Below, in pieces: positions 10,561 to 21,274 of a DNA stretch of 64,000 bases; the stretch's first letter is position 1, and every line of letters starts with the position of its first letter. The translations under genes and the position numbers were made by a program. The notes beneath the pieces are model-generated. The model searched no databases, had not been told where the DNA came from, and worked only from the letters and a program-made list of their open reading frames with translations. This DNA is from Muscardinus avellanarius (lineage: Eukaryota; Chordata; Mammalia; Rodentia; Gliridae): contig OY726557.1 of assembly GCA_963383645.1 (NCBI GenBank), positions 157,359,099 to 157,423,098 of the forward strand, read 5' to 3'.

Positions 10561-11449
10561 TGAATACTGGGCTCTAAGTCTCAGGAATTCAACAACTCCT
10601 ACCTCATTTTCAAAAGTATTAAAAGCAAGCGTCATTTCCCAGAACTCTCTGGTAGTAAGAAAACTATGCCAGTTACATCTCTGGAAAGAAAGAAGTTTAT
10701 ATACAAGGGCATGTGCTGTGTAAACTCTTCTTATGGATGCAGGTTCAAGCTGAGGTCACATGGAAAAACTCAGGGACTGGTAACAAGAGAAACTAAATTA
10801 AAAAAAAAAAATGCTGGAGACAACCATGCCCCTAAGGCAGCTGGGCATTCATCCAAGTAACCCGATCGTTTCTCACATGCTTTTGGTGGGAGGCAGAAGA
10901 GTAGCTTTGGCCAGAAATTGCACAAATTTGCCTGACCTTGCCCGTGCCAGGTAGATTGTCTGACTCTAAAACACCTGTACCCAAAGTATTTTAGGCTGTC
11001 ATTGACTTTTTGAAAAGAGTCCTGGAGATAAATGATCTCTAATCTCATGATTTAAAATCCTATCAAAAAGAGGCCTAGAAAAAATATATTTAACAACACA
11101 ATGGTTTGTGGGTGAAATATTTATGTATCTCCTGAAACACAGGAAGCTTGGGCTTCCGGGTTCCCACAATCACCAGGTTCATGTCTCCTTGCATCTCTGT
11201 ACATCCATGTTTCTGACATTCCTACTGCTCCCATTGGAACTCATGCCATGGAATCATAAAATATATCTGTACTCTTCAACTTTTCTGGTCTTCCCTTTCT
11301 GCTATGGATATATCCCACAACTCAGGAAAGTACCATACATGTCATCTCCCATTAAATGCTATCTCCTGACATTGAACTGTGCTTGAAACATTGCATCTAT
11401 CTGTGGTCCTGCTGAATTCTGACTCTCATAGTAGAGTCTGTTTTTGTTT
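10561..11449. other. unassigned stretch
   Basis: Overlapping open frames of 64-92 codons on both strands (10666-10860, 10770-11048, 11108-11386) have no recognisable domain. An A tract at 10799-10811 is present. Confidence 0.4.
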
Positions 11450-12736
11450 TTTTTCACTCTCCTCTCTTGCAACTTACATTTGCTCCTAATTTTTATTCAC
11501 ATTCCTCCTGTCTTCAAAATCTCCAGGGCCTTTAACTACCCGGTACTTTTCTTGTTAATCTTAACTACCAACCCTCCTCAATGCTGACTTTAACACTAGA
11601 GCATCGTCTGTTCCACCACCACTCTCTTCACTGCTCCTAGAAACTTCATTATTCATGTTTCTAGGTAGATAATCTATCTATTACTCTGACCAACCCATTC
11701 TCAATCTCTTACTTTGAATCATATATTTCTTTATCCTACATCATTTGTCCAATCCATAACCATGCCCTTGACCTTGTGATCTTCAAAATCCAATTCAAGG
11801 TGCCCTGTTTTCTGATCACCAGATTGTAGGCTTCTAGCTTATTTCCTCTAATATTTTGGATACAAAAATCTTTTAATAGCATCAGAGTGACCAATCCATT
11901 GATGCTACAATCAGTGAACCTATTCATGTCCTTCTTTCCTCTTTACCCAGAGAACAGTGTGTGGTTCATTATTATAACAATTCTTTTAAAAGATATTCTT
12001 ATGTCACCAGTCCCCTTTTTTCTGTATGAACAACAACTAGACAATCCTGATTAAACCCTACTATCACCTACTCTGAGCTTGCAATCTGCACAGCTAAAAG
12101 TTTTTACATATAAAGAAGCATATTCACACACATGCAACGTGATCCATAGACATTAAAGTAGACAATACAAAATTTTCCACTCTTCAACGCTGTTCCTCTC
12201 TCCTCAAATTTCATGCACCTGTCCCCTTCGAACCTTGACTTTGTATTATATTTCACTAAGACAATTTAAACAGATGTAAACAAAGAGCTCCCTCTTCTTC
12301 CCATCTCCAAATTCCTAATTTGCTCAGTGTTTCCCATATTAGTTTGGGTAAAGACTCCTCACTCTCAGTAAAGGTAATACCTCTGCTTTTGGCCTGGATC
12401 TCAACCTCTCCCCTCCTCCTGGAATCTTCTATAATTATCCCTTCTCTCTTCTGCAGTATGGGCATTTCCCTCTCTACTAATGTATTCCAGTCAGCATATG
12501 TGCATACTTTAGTATCCCAATCTTAAATAATAAAAATTCTCAATCTTACACATCCTCCTTTGTGTAGGAAACTTTTTGAAAGTGTAGTTTATAATCACTG
12601 CTCCTAGTGCTACACTTTCATTGTCTCCTCTGATCACTGCAATATGTCTTCAATATTTATTGTTCTACTAAGCCTGCACTTACTGAGGTCCATGATGACC
12701 CCCATGTTCCTGAATCCACAAATTACTTGCCCATTT
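11450..12736 (+). mobile_element. ancient LINE (L2-like) ORF remnant, 5' part
   Basis: Pyrimidine-rich text carries block order I associate with an ancient L2-type LINE body: a 'gctgactttaacactagagcatcg' region, 'ccatgcccttgaccttgtgatcttc', then 'gaaactttttgaaagtgtagtttataatcactgctc' and 'cttactgaggtccatgatgacc'. All frames are broken. The same element resumes after the SINE at 13035. Confidence 0.5.
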
Positions 12737-12787
12737 ATTTTATTTTATTTTATTTTATTTTATTTTATTTTATTTTATTTTATTTTT

Positions 12788-12840
<53 letters not shown>
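12737..12840. repeat. (TTTTA)n then (GT)n in a SINE tail
   Basis: About 11 TTTTA units are followed directly by about 23 GT units. They sit exactly where the reversed A tail of the neighbouring SINE should be, so both arose from that tail. Confidence 0.95.
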
Positions 12841-12844
<4 letters not shown>

Positions 12845-13034
12845 GGGGATGGAACCCAGGGGCATTCTACCTCTGAGCTACAGCCCCAGTCCTATTTTTT
12901 ATTCTTTATTTTGAAACAGAGTCCCTATGTTGCACTATGAGTCACTGAGTAGCTGAGGCTGTCTGTGAACCACAATCCCCCTGTCTCGGCCTCCCAAATG
13001 CTGGGATTACAAGCGTGAGCCACCACGCCCGGCT
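12841..13034 (-). mobile_element. B1-dID SINE
   Basis: Reversed ID half 'tactggggatggaaccc' and reversed B1 half ending 'ccaccacgcccggct'. The target copies acttgcccatt (about 12725) and acttgcctatt (about 13035) flank the SINE plus its simple-repeat tail. Confidence 0.93.
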
Positions 13035-13165
13035 ACTTGCCTATTCTTATCTGACTTCTCCACATCAGAAATGTTAGCACAGTTGGACGCTATCTTCTTG
13101 AAACATGCTCTTCTCTCTTCTGTGACTCTATCCTCAGTGAGTACTCCTCTCCTGACTTCTCTTAC
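13035..13165 (+). mobile_element. ancient LINE (L2-like) remnant, continuation
   Basis: It continues the element cut by the SINE: 'cttatctgacttctcc...gttagcacagttggacgctatcttcttgaaacatgctcttctctcttctgtgactct' follows in order from the part ending at 12736. Confidence 0.5.
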
Positions 13166-13363
13166 TGTGCTTGATGTTTAAATATTGTGTCCGAGAATAC
13201 TTGTTGATTTTTTTTCTCTTTTTCATCCTTGTACTTTCCAGTTTGGTAACCAACAGCCAACTAACAATGGCTAAGCCCTTAAAATATAATTATTCCAAAT
13301 TGAGATATGCCATATATACTGACACCAGATTTCAAAGCCTTACTTCTTTGAAAAAAGTATCTT

Positions 13364-13546
13364 GCCGGGCGTGGTGGCGTACGCTTGTAATCCCCCATTT
13401 ATTAGGCAGAGACAGAGATCGTGCAGGTTCTAAGCCAGCCTTGCTGGCTTAAGAGACCCTGTTTCCAAAATAAAAATATAAAAAAATAGGTCTGGAAGTG
13501 TAGCCCAGAGGTAGAAGGGTTTCCAGGAACCCCAATACCAACAACA
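13364..13546 (+). mobile_element. B1-dID SINE, hairpin (type II) form
   Basis: Starts gccgggcgtggtgg. The centre carries the aagccagc/gctggctt inverted repeat, and the ID half ends 'tttccaggaacccc'. Flanked by aaaaaagtatct at 13351 and 13548. Confidence 0.94.
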
Positions 13547-13937
13547 AAAAAAAGTATCTCAAAAATGGTTTTATATTTATTACATGTGGAAATTATTATA
13601 TTGTGAATATTTGAGTTAAACTTAATGCATAGTTAAACTCCTTTCCCTTACTTCTTTTTTGATCCACATTCTTTTGATGTGACTACCCTAATTCTTAGTA
13701 TGGCTACTATAAAATTTTAAATGCATGTGGCTCACATGTATAGCTTGTATTATCTTTCTCTTGGACAGCCCTGATCCATACAGCTAGCCCTATGACTCAG
13801 TAGTCCATAGCTCTAAATATCTTAAACACCACTTATAGGGAGATAGGTTCTCTTAATCATATTTTTATACTGGGAATTGAACTCAGGGACATTATACCAT
13901 TCTATCTCAAAGTTATACCCTTAGCTAGTTTTATGAG

Positions 13938-13941
13938 ATAT

Positions 13942-13976
<35 letters not shown>

Positions 13977-14250
13977 TAGATATTAGATATATATAATATC
14001 TAATATATATATATCTAATATATATCTATATATCTCTATCTATCTATATATATAGATAGATAGATATATTAGATATATATAGATATCTAATATATCTATA
14101 TATATTAGATATATAATATAATTATATAATATATCTAATATATATTATATAATATATATTATATATATATTAGAAATATAATATAATTGATATATATAAT
14201 GTTAGAAATATAATATAATTATATAATATATCTATATATATTAGATATAT

Positions 14251-14281
<31 letters not shown>

Positions 14282-14296
14282 TAGATATATATTAGA
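13938..14296. repeat. complex (GATA)n/(TATC)n/(TA)n tract
   Basis: GATA runs at both ends enclose TA-rich, repeatedly self-complementary sequence (tagatatatatctaata-type units). It is strongly palindromic and likely to be unstable. Confidence 0.93.
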
Positions 14297-14492
14297 TATT
14301 GGGGATGAAACCCAAGGGCATTCTACCTCTGAGCTGTACACCTCCAGCCATATTTTTTATTCTTTATTTTGAAACAGGGTCTCACTGTTGCAAAGGGCCT
14401 CACTACATAGCTGAGGCTGGCTGCGAACCATGATCCTCCTATCTCATCCTCCCAAATGCTGGGATCACAAATGTGTGCCACCACGCCCGGCT
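14297..14492 (-). mobile_element. B1-dID SINE (nested, inner copy)
   Basis: Reversed ID half 'ttggggatgaaaccc' at 14299 and reversed B1 half ending 'ccaccacgcccggct' at 14492. It sits inside the SINE at 13862-14545. Confidence 0.9.
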
Positions 14493-14545
14493 TATTTTTA
14501 ACAGGGCCTTGCTAAGTTTCCGAGAGCCTTCCTAAACTGCTGAGT

Positions 14546-15038
14546 TAAATGAGTCTAGTGAATACTTGGCACTATGACTAGGTGTTGTGTGAGGACTCTA
14601 TAAAAGAAACCCTGTTATGAATGAACTACAACCTAGTAGATAAGTTAGCTTTGGTCATAGATGCCTATGAATATGAGATTCAAAACAAATATAAAGCCTT
14701 AACTTAAATTTTCATTATGTTTTAGAATCATCAATGTCCTAATGTTTAAACATCTATGTAAATCATCTTAGTAAAAAAGAAATGCATATTTGTGAACTTT
14801 TGTAAATATAAATGCAGTGATCTATGGCTTTATTTTTTTTAGTTTATGAATACGTGTATTAATCCAGACAATAGAGTTATTAATAAAAATGAAGTATGTA
14901 ACTATTCTTCATGTACAATAACTGTTTCCCCTCCAATTAAAAAAACTCAGTTGCCTGAATTGTCCAAGATTATTTGTAAAAACTAATATTCAGTGATAAA
15001 ATGGAAGCTAGAATTCTAAAGAAGAAAAAAATGCCTAT
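14546..15038. other. unassigned AT-rich target region
   Basis: No repeat could be assigned. It forms the left flank of the young L1 insertion. Confidence 0.4.
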
Positions 15039-15053
15039 TAAAAGGCTTATGTT
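15039..15053. repeat. target-site duplication, left copy of young L1
   Basis: taaaaggcttatgtt occurs here and at 17495-17509, flanking the L1 exactly. Confidence 0.93.
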
Positions 15054-17229
15054 CAAAACTATATCAAGAGAATAATTCATCACGACCAAGTCGGTTTCAT
15101 CCCAGAAAAACAAGGCTGGTTCAACATACGCAAATCAATACATGTTATTCACCACATAAATAGAACCAAGAACAAAAACCACATCATCATAGCAATAGAT
15201 GCTGAAAAAAGCATTCGACAAAATCCAACACCCATTTATGTTAAAAACACTGCAAAAAATTGGGATAGAAGGAAAGTACTTCAACATCATCAAGGCAATA
15301 TACTGCAAACCCAAAGCCAACATTATATTGAATGGGGAAAAACTGCAAGAATTTCCGCTACAGTCAGGAACAAGACAAGGATGCCCACTTTCACCTCTCC
15401 TTTTCAATATAGTCCTTGAGACTCTTGCTGCAGCAATCAGACAAGAGAAGGAAATCAAAGGAATCCACATAGGAAGAGAGGAAGTGAAATTATCCTTATT
15501 CGCAGATGACATGATCCTTTATCTGGAAGACCCAAAGAACTCAACCAAAAGACTTCTGGAGCTGATCGACAAATTCGGCAAAGTCGCAGGTTACAAAATC
15601 AACCTAAAGAAATCAGTGGCCTTTCTTTATGCCAACAACGAATCCACAATGAAGGAAACAAAAACAACAATTCCATTCACTATAACCTCAAAACCAATAA
15701 AATACCTAGGAATAAACCTAACCCAAGATGTAAAAGACCTCTACAACAAAAACTATAAAACATTAAAGAAAGAAATAGAAGAAGACCTTGGAAGATGGAA
15801 AGATCTCCCGTGCTCATGGATAGGCAGAATAAATATCATCAAAATGGCCATTCTGCCAAAACTGATCTATAGGTTCAATGCAATTCCCATTAAAATACCA
15901 GTGACATTCTTCAGAGACCTAGAAAAATCAATCATGAACTTCATATGGAGAAAGAAAAGACCTAGAATAGCCAAAGCAATTCTCAATAACAAGAAACACG
16001 CAGGAGGCATTACAATCCCAGACTTCAAACTATACTATAGAGCAATAGTAGTAAAAACAGCATGGTACTGGCACAAAAACAGATATACTGACCAGTGGAT
16101 TAGAATAGAAGATACAGAAACAAACCCACACATCTTTAGTCAATTAATCTTTGACAAAGGGGCCAAACACATACGCTGGAGAAAAGACAGCCTTTTCAAC
16201 AAGTGGTGCTGGGAGAACTGGCTAACCATTTGTAAAAAGATGAATCTAAACCCCTATATCTCACCTAACACAGGAATCAACTCAAGATGGATCAAAGACT
16301 TAGAAATTAGACCTGAGACGGTGAAGTTAGTAGAGGAGAACATAGGTTCAACACTACAACATATTGGCACAGGCAGTAACTTTCTCAACAAAACCTCCAA
16401 AGCTCAGGAAATTAAAGCAAGAATAAACAAGTGGGATAACATTAAACTAAAAAGTTTCTTCTCATCAAAGGAAACTATCAATAACCTAAAGAGGAAGCCT
16501 ACAGAATGGGAAAGGATCTTTACCAGCCACCATTCTGATAGGGGGCTAATATCCAGAGTATACAAAGAGCTCAAAAGGCTCTACACCAACAAAACAAACA
16601 ACCCAATCAAGAAATGGGCAAATGAACTAAATAGACACTTCACAAAAGAAGAGATACAAAGGGCTAATAGATACATGAAAAGATGTTCTTCATCACTGGC
16701 CATCAGGGAGATGCAAATCAAAACTACACTGAGATTCCATCTAACCCCAGTGAGAGTAGCAAGCATAAAGAAATCAAACAACAACAAATGCTGGCGAGGA
16801 TGTGGGGAAAGAGGAACTCTTTTACACTGTTGGTGGGAGTGCAAACTAGTTCAGCCACTATGGAGATCTGTGTGGAGATTCCTAAGAAAGGTGGGAATAG
16901 ATCCACCATATGATCCAGCTATACCACTCCTGGGTATCTTTCCAAAAGGGTTGAATTCAGAGAAATACAGCAACATATGCATACCTATGTTCATAGCAGC
17001 ACAATTTGTAATAGCCAAAATATGGATCCAACCCAGATCACCATCAACAGATGAATGGATAGCAAAACTGTGGGAAATACACACAATGGAATTCTATTCA
17101 GCCATAAAGAATAACAAAATTTTATCATTTGCAAGAAGATGGAAAGCCCTGGAAAGCATCATGTTAAGTGAGATCAGCCAAGCACAGAAGGAGAAGATAC
17201 ACATGTTTCCTCTAATATGCCCAAACTAG
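15054..17229 (+). pseudogene. L1 ORF2 C-terminal two-thirds, truncated, one frameshift
   Basis: L1 ORF2 encodes the endonuclease/reverse transcriptase that performs target-primed integration. Here the endonuclease and the start of the RT are missing. 15054-15209 is open in one frame. A run of six A at 15205-15210 then shifts it by one base into a 676-codon frame (15199-17229). That frame carries the RT catalytic FADD box at residues 101-104 (15499-15510), with '[11 protein letters not shown]' upstream at residues 56-66. A cysteine-rich CX3CX7HX4C motif begins at residue 531 (16789). The stop at 17227-17229 is at the expected end. Apart from the extra A, no disabling change is seen. Confidence 0.93.
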
Positions 17230-17494
17230 AAAACACAAAGGATACCAGTAGGACCCCAGATATTAGAGGGGAAATACTAGCTAAGTTTTAATGGAAAGAT
17301 AGGAGAGGAGAAAGGCCAATCTTGATTAAGGAGCATCTTCACCTGAACATGTGTAAAATTATGAATAAGACATGGTTAACCTGGCCAACCATTGGTGGGG
17401 GGGGGAGAAAACGGGGGCAGGGGGGAGAGGGCACCAAATATAGTGTAAATGTATACTATTTATGTTCAATAAAAAAAAATTGTTAAAAAAAAAA
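17230..17494 (+). other. L1 3'UTR with G-rich tract and poly(A)
   Basis: It contains nine or more consecutive G near 17396-17406 followed by ggggcaggggggagaggg, capable of G-quadruplex formation as in other mammalian L1 3'UTRs. AATAAA lies near 17468 and the tail follows. Confidence 0.85.
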
Positions 17495-17509
17495 TAAAAG
17501 GCTTATGTT
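17495..17509. repeat. target-site duplication, right copy of young L1
   Basis: Perfect match to 15039-15053, immediately after the A tail. Confidence 0.93.
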
Positions 17510-17929
17510 TTCTCTCGGACTCTTCTGAAAAATCCTGTAGCCTTCTTAGTTCTTTGACAGGCTTCCCAAAGCCCCCTTTTATTTCTTAGTCTACTTAACA
17601 CATTCTATGCTGCTAAAGTTATAGCTAATGCTCAGAATATTATGCAGTCTGAAAAAAATTATTAAATACTGAAAAGCAGTATTTTATACTATACCTACTT
17701 GGAACCATAGACATGGAAATTTTCTTTAATGGTTACATAGACAGGAACCAAAGTAGCAAACCAGGAACCACTGAGACAAAAGTAACCCTGAATAACTCAA
17801 AATAAACGTAAAATGTTCCATATTCTAAAACACATGCAAATCACAAAGAGCAAAGCTCTCTTGTGAGAGCCCTCTGCGTTTTCTTTCATGGAAAGTGTAA
17901 GCTTAGTTGATCTCAAGTCTATCTAATAC
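17510..17929. other. unassigned stretch
   Basis: No repeat or coding signal recognised. Confidence 0.4.
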
Positions 17930-18076
17930 CATCTTGCCATTAAGTCAGTGAATATTTACTGAGTGTCTTCACTGTAGCACATACTGGGGGAAAATACAGT
18001 GATGAAGAAAACAAATTGTTGCCCAAATTATTCATGAGAAAGTTGGAATCTAGTGGAGAAGGTAGATACAAGTGTC
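17930..18076 (+). mobile_element. L2-type 3' remnant
   Basis: 'gtgaatatttactgagtgtcttcactgtagcacatactggggg...gatgaagaaaacaaa' follows the usual order near the L2 3' end. A SINE has inserted after it. Confidence 0.55.
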
Positions 18077-18258
18077 TTGTTGTTTTGCAGGGATTGAACC
18101 CATAAGTGCTTTACTACTAAGCTGCACCTCCCCAGTTCTTTTTATTTTTTATTTCATGGCAGAGTCTCACTAAGTTGTACAGGCTGGCTTTGAAATTGCA
18201 TACTTTTGCCTTGGCTTCCCACGAATTGTGATTACAGGTATGTGTCACTGTGCCTGAC
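18077..18258 (-). mobile_element. B1-dID SINE (old)
   Basis: Reversed ID half 'gcagggattgaaccca' and reversed B1 half ending 'cactgtgcctgac'. Many CpG positions have decayed. Confidence 0.82.
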
Positions 18259-18498
18259 AAAATAGAGTTAGTTATTTTAAAATATATAATACATAATCAT
18301 AAAATAATGCTCTAACAGAAAAAAGCAGGGTATAAATTGTATTATTTTGTTTTCTGTGTTATACATTTTATTACAAAAGCCTCTGCTTGTTGTGAGAAGA
18401 AAAAAACGATATGAGGAAAAAGTTTATAGTCTCTCTGACTTTTGGTTTTCAGGGTGAAATTCAGAACCTGAAATAGAAAATTATAAGAAGCACCAGCC

Positions 18499-18775
18499 AG
18501 CCTGAAATGGTGGGGCATGCCTGTGATAGCAGTATCTGAGAGGCTGATACAGGAGGATCACAGGTTTAAGATCAGCCTCAGAATTTTAGCAAGACTTTCA
18601 ACAACCTAGTGAGAACACATTTCAAAATAAAAAATGAGAAGAACTAGGGTTGTATCTGGAATGTCCCTGGGTTCAAACTCCAGTGCCCCCCCCCCACACA
18701 CACACAAAAAAAAAAGGAAAGAAGGAAAGTAAGGAAGAAAAGAAGGAAAAAAATGAAGAAAGGAAAGAAGGAAGA
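18499..18775 (+). mobile_element. B1-dID SINE (old) with C, CA and purine tail
   Basis: B1 half from 18499 ('agcctgaaatggtgggg'), ID half near 18640-18690 ('gggttcaaactcc'), then C and CA runs and a GGAAA/GAAA purine repeat at 18713-18775. Confidence 0.82.
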
Positions 18776-18779
18776 GATA

Positions 18780-19040
18780 GCCACCATCCTAATTAAAAAG
18801 AGAAACTTAAAAAATTAGTAAGTAATACAAAACAAATAGACAAAATAAAGTAAAACAAAATGCCCGAGTCTTAGATTATTACTTTCATCAAATAACTCTG
18901 TAATATCTACTAGGTCCAAGGGATAATAGCATATTGAAGACTAGTACATACTAAGGCCTATAATGAGGGCACTGATTTATCTCGAAAAAGTAGAATATAC
19001 TGTAATTTGATTATATTTAAAAAAGAAGTAAAATGCTCTT
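18780..19040. other. unassigned AT-rich stretch
   Basis: Nothing recognised. Confidence 0.4.
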
Positions 19041-19048
19041 ATAAACTT

Positions 19049-19276
19049 CTTTTTTTTTTTTTTTTTTTTTTTTTTTTGCAGATCTGGGATGGAATCCAGA
19101 GGCATTCAACTTCTGAGCTTAACCCCCTGCCCTATTTTTTATTCTTTATTTGGAAACAGTCTCTCACTAAGTTGCAGAGGTCCTCACTAAATAGCTGAGG
19201 CTATCTGCGAACTGCAGTCCTCCAGTCTTAGCCTCCTGAATGCTGGGATTACAAGCATGCTCCACCACGCCTGGCT
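19049..19276 (-). mobile_element. B1-dID SINE
   Basis: A 28-bp T tract, reversed ID half, and reversed B1 half ending 'ccaccacgcctggct'. Similar flanks ctcttataaactt (about 19036) and ctcttatatattt (about 19275) look like a diverged TSD. Confidence 0.9.
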
Positions 19277-19460
19277 CTTATATATTTTTTAAGTTGTAAA
19301 ATTATGTTTTTTGTGTTCTAAGAAATCTGTAACTATTAAGATTAAAATCTGAATCTATAAGGCTATAAAATATTATCCTAAAAACTTCATAGTTTATCTT
19401 TTAAATGTATGTCTGTGATCCTTCTCAAATCAAGCTTTGTGACTATAATGACATAGTTAA

Positions 19461-19473
19461 ATTTAACTCATTA
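19461..19473. repeat. target-site duplication, left copy of older L1
   Basis: atttaactcatta recurs at 24098-24110. Confidence 0.88.
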
Positions 19474-19789
19474 TTATTTTTCTTTCTTTTTTATTGGTGC
19501 ATTGTAATCATACATCTTAAGGGAGTACAAGATGGTAGAGGCATACATGCACACGTCACTCATTCCCTAATTCCTACTCCATTCCCTCTCCCCTCCCTCC
19601 GTCTCATGCTTGGCTTAGCGATTGACTTTGATATGTTTGTAATGTACATCATGCATATTCGGGAATTTCCCTCTTCTCGCCTCCCGTCCTCCTCAATACC
19701 CTTATTTGCTCATCTATAGTTTCTTCCTCTTTGTCTAGAGTTCCTCCTCTGACGCTTTTTCTCCCTAGCTTCTGCATATTAGTAAGAGC

Positions 19790-21120
19790 ATCTGATTTTT
19801 TACTTTTTGTGATTGGAAAATCTCATTTAGCACAAAGCTCTCCAGTTCTATCCATTTCCCACAAATAACATAATTTTGTTCCTCTTTATGGTGGAGTAAA
19901 ATTTCACTGTATACATATCCCATAGTTTTATAATCCATTAATCTGTTGATGAAATCATGCCTGGTTTCATAGTTTGGCAATTGTGAATGAACATAGATAT
20001 GCATACATTAATTTGGTAGTTTGGTTTCCATTCTTTTGGGTAGATACCCAAAGCTGGAACTGCTGGATCCTATGGTAGGTTCATTCCTATTCTTCTGAGG
20101 ATTCTCCATACTGTTTTCCAAAGTGGTTGCACTAATTTGCAATCCCATTAACAAATTATATTAGAGTTCCAACTTCTCCACATCCTCACCAGCATTTGTT
20201 GTTGTTTGTGTTTTTAATGGTTGCATATTCTAATTGGAGTTAGGTAAAATCTCAGTATAGTTTTGATTTTCATCTCTCTGATTGCTAAACATGTTGAGCT
20301 TTTTTCACACAGTTATTGGCCATTTTAATTTCTTCTTTTGTGAAGTGTCTATTTAGTTCACTTGCCCACTTTTTAATTGGGTTATTTGTCTTCTTAGTGG
20401 TTACTCTTTTGTGTTATCTGTATATTTAGATATTAGTCCTCTATGGGAGAAATAGTTGGCGAAAATGTTCTCCCATTCTGTGCAGAAGTTCTTCAGTTCA
20501 ACACAATCACACATATTGATGTTTCTTTTACTTTCTTGTGCCTTTGGGATCTTGTTGAGAAAGTTTTTACCTGTGCCTATGTGTTGAAGTCAACCTATGC
20601 CCCCTGCAAGGAGTTGTAAGGTCTCTGGTCTAATTTCCAAATCTTTGATCCATCTTGAATTGACTCTTTTGCAGGGTGAGAAAGTGGGGTTTATTTCCAT
20701 TTTTCTGCATATGGTTAACCAGTTTTGCCAACACCATTTGTTTAACAGGCTTTTTTAGTGTATGTTTTTGGCCCCTTTGTCAAAAATCAATTGGTTGTAA
20801 GTGTGCAGATTTGTTTCTGAGTCTTCTGTTCTGCTCAACTGGTTTATGTGTTTGTTTTTGTGCCCATACCATGTTGTTTTTATTACTATGACTTTGTAGT
20901 ATAATTTGAAGTCAGGTATTGTGATACCTTCTGCATGGTTCTTATTGCTAAGAACTCCTTTGGCTATTCTGGTTTTTTTGTTGTTCCAATGAATTTAAGG
21001 ACTGATTTTTCTATGTCTGTGAGGAATGGCCTTGGTAATTTAATGGGTTTTGCATTAATTCTGTAGATCACTTTTGGAGGAATGGACATTTTGATATTTG
21101 TTTTTCCTATCCTATCTTTA
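19790..21120 (-). pseudogene. decayed L1 ORF2 C-terminal part
   Basis: The reverse of this segment follows the same order as the intact ORF2 at 16000-17200. It includes the region just after the RT (20640-20960), the cysteine-rich region and the final 'atgtttcc...' stretch. Frames are broken by many stops and indels. Confidence 0.8.
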
Positions 21121-21274
21121 CATGTGAGGCACCTTTACTGACCTTTGTCTAGAAGAAGAGTGTTGAAGTCTCCTAGTATTATTATATTGGGAACTATGTG
21201 TGACTTAATGTCACAAAGAGTTTGTTTTATGAAAATGACTCCTTCTTTGGGAGATAGTGTTTGTTCTTCTTTGC

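Larger units (their letters stand above)
13862..14545 (-). mobile_element. SINE interrupted by a younger SINE and a GATA/TA repeat
   Basis: An older reversed SINE starts at 13865 ('actgggaattgaactcaggg') and resumes at 14493 ('aacagggccttgctaagtttccgagagcc'). Between them lie a 350-bp ATAT/GATA repeat (13938-14296) and a complete younger reversed SINE (14297-14492). Confidence 0.8.
15054..17494 (+). mobile_element. young L1, 5'-truncated within ORF2
   Basis: A 2.44-kb insertion with a perfect 15-bp TSD. It begins inside the reverse-transcriptase domain of ORF2, runs to the ORF2 stop at 17229, has a 3'UTR with a G-rich stretch (17396-17429) and ends in AATAAA plus A tail. It was dead on arrival because of truncation. 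The clean TSD and long open frame indicate a recent insertion. Its 3'UTR differs from the ttattggtgcat-type 3' ends elsewhere in the window. Confidence 0.95.

Noticed and set aside
15135..15512. 125-codon minus-strand open frame
   Set aside because: Antisense shadow of the L1 reverse-transcriptase region.
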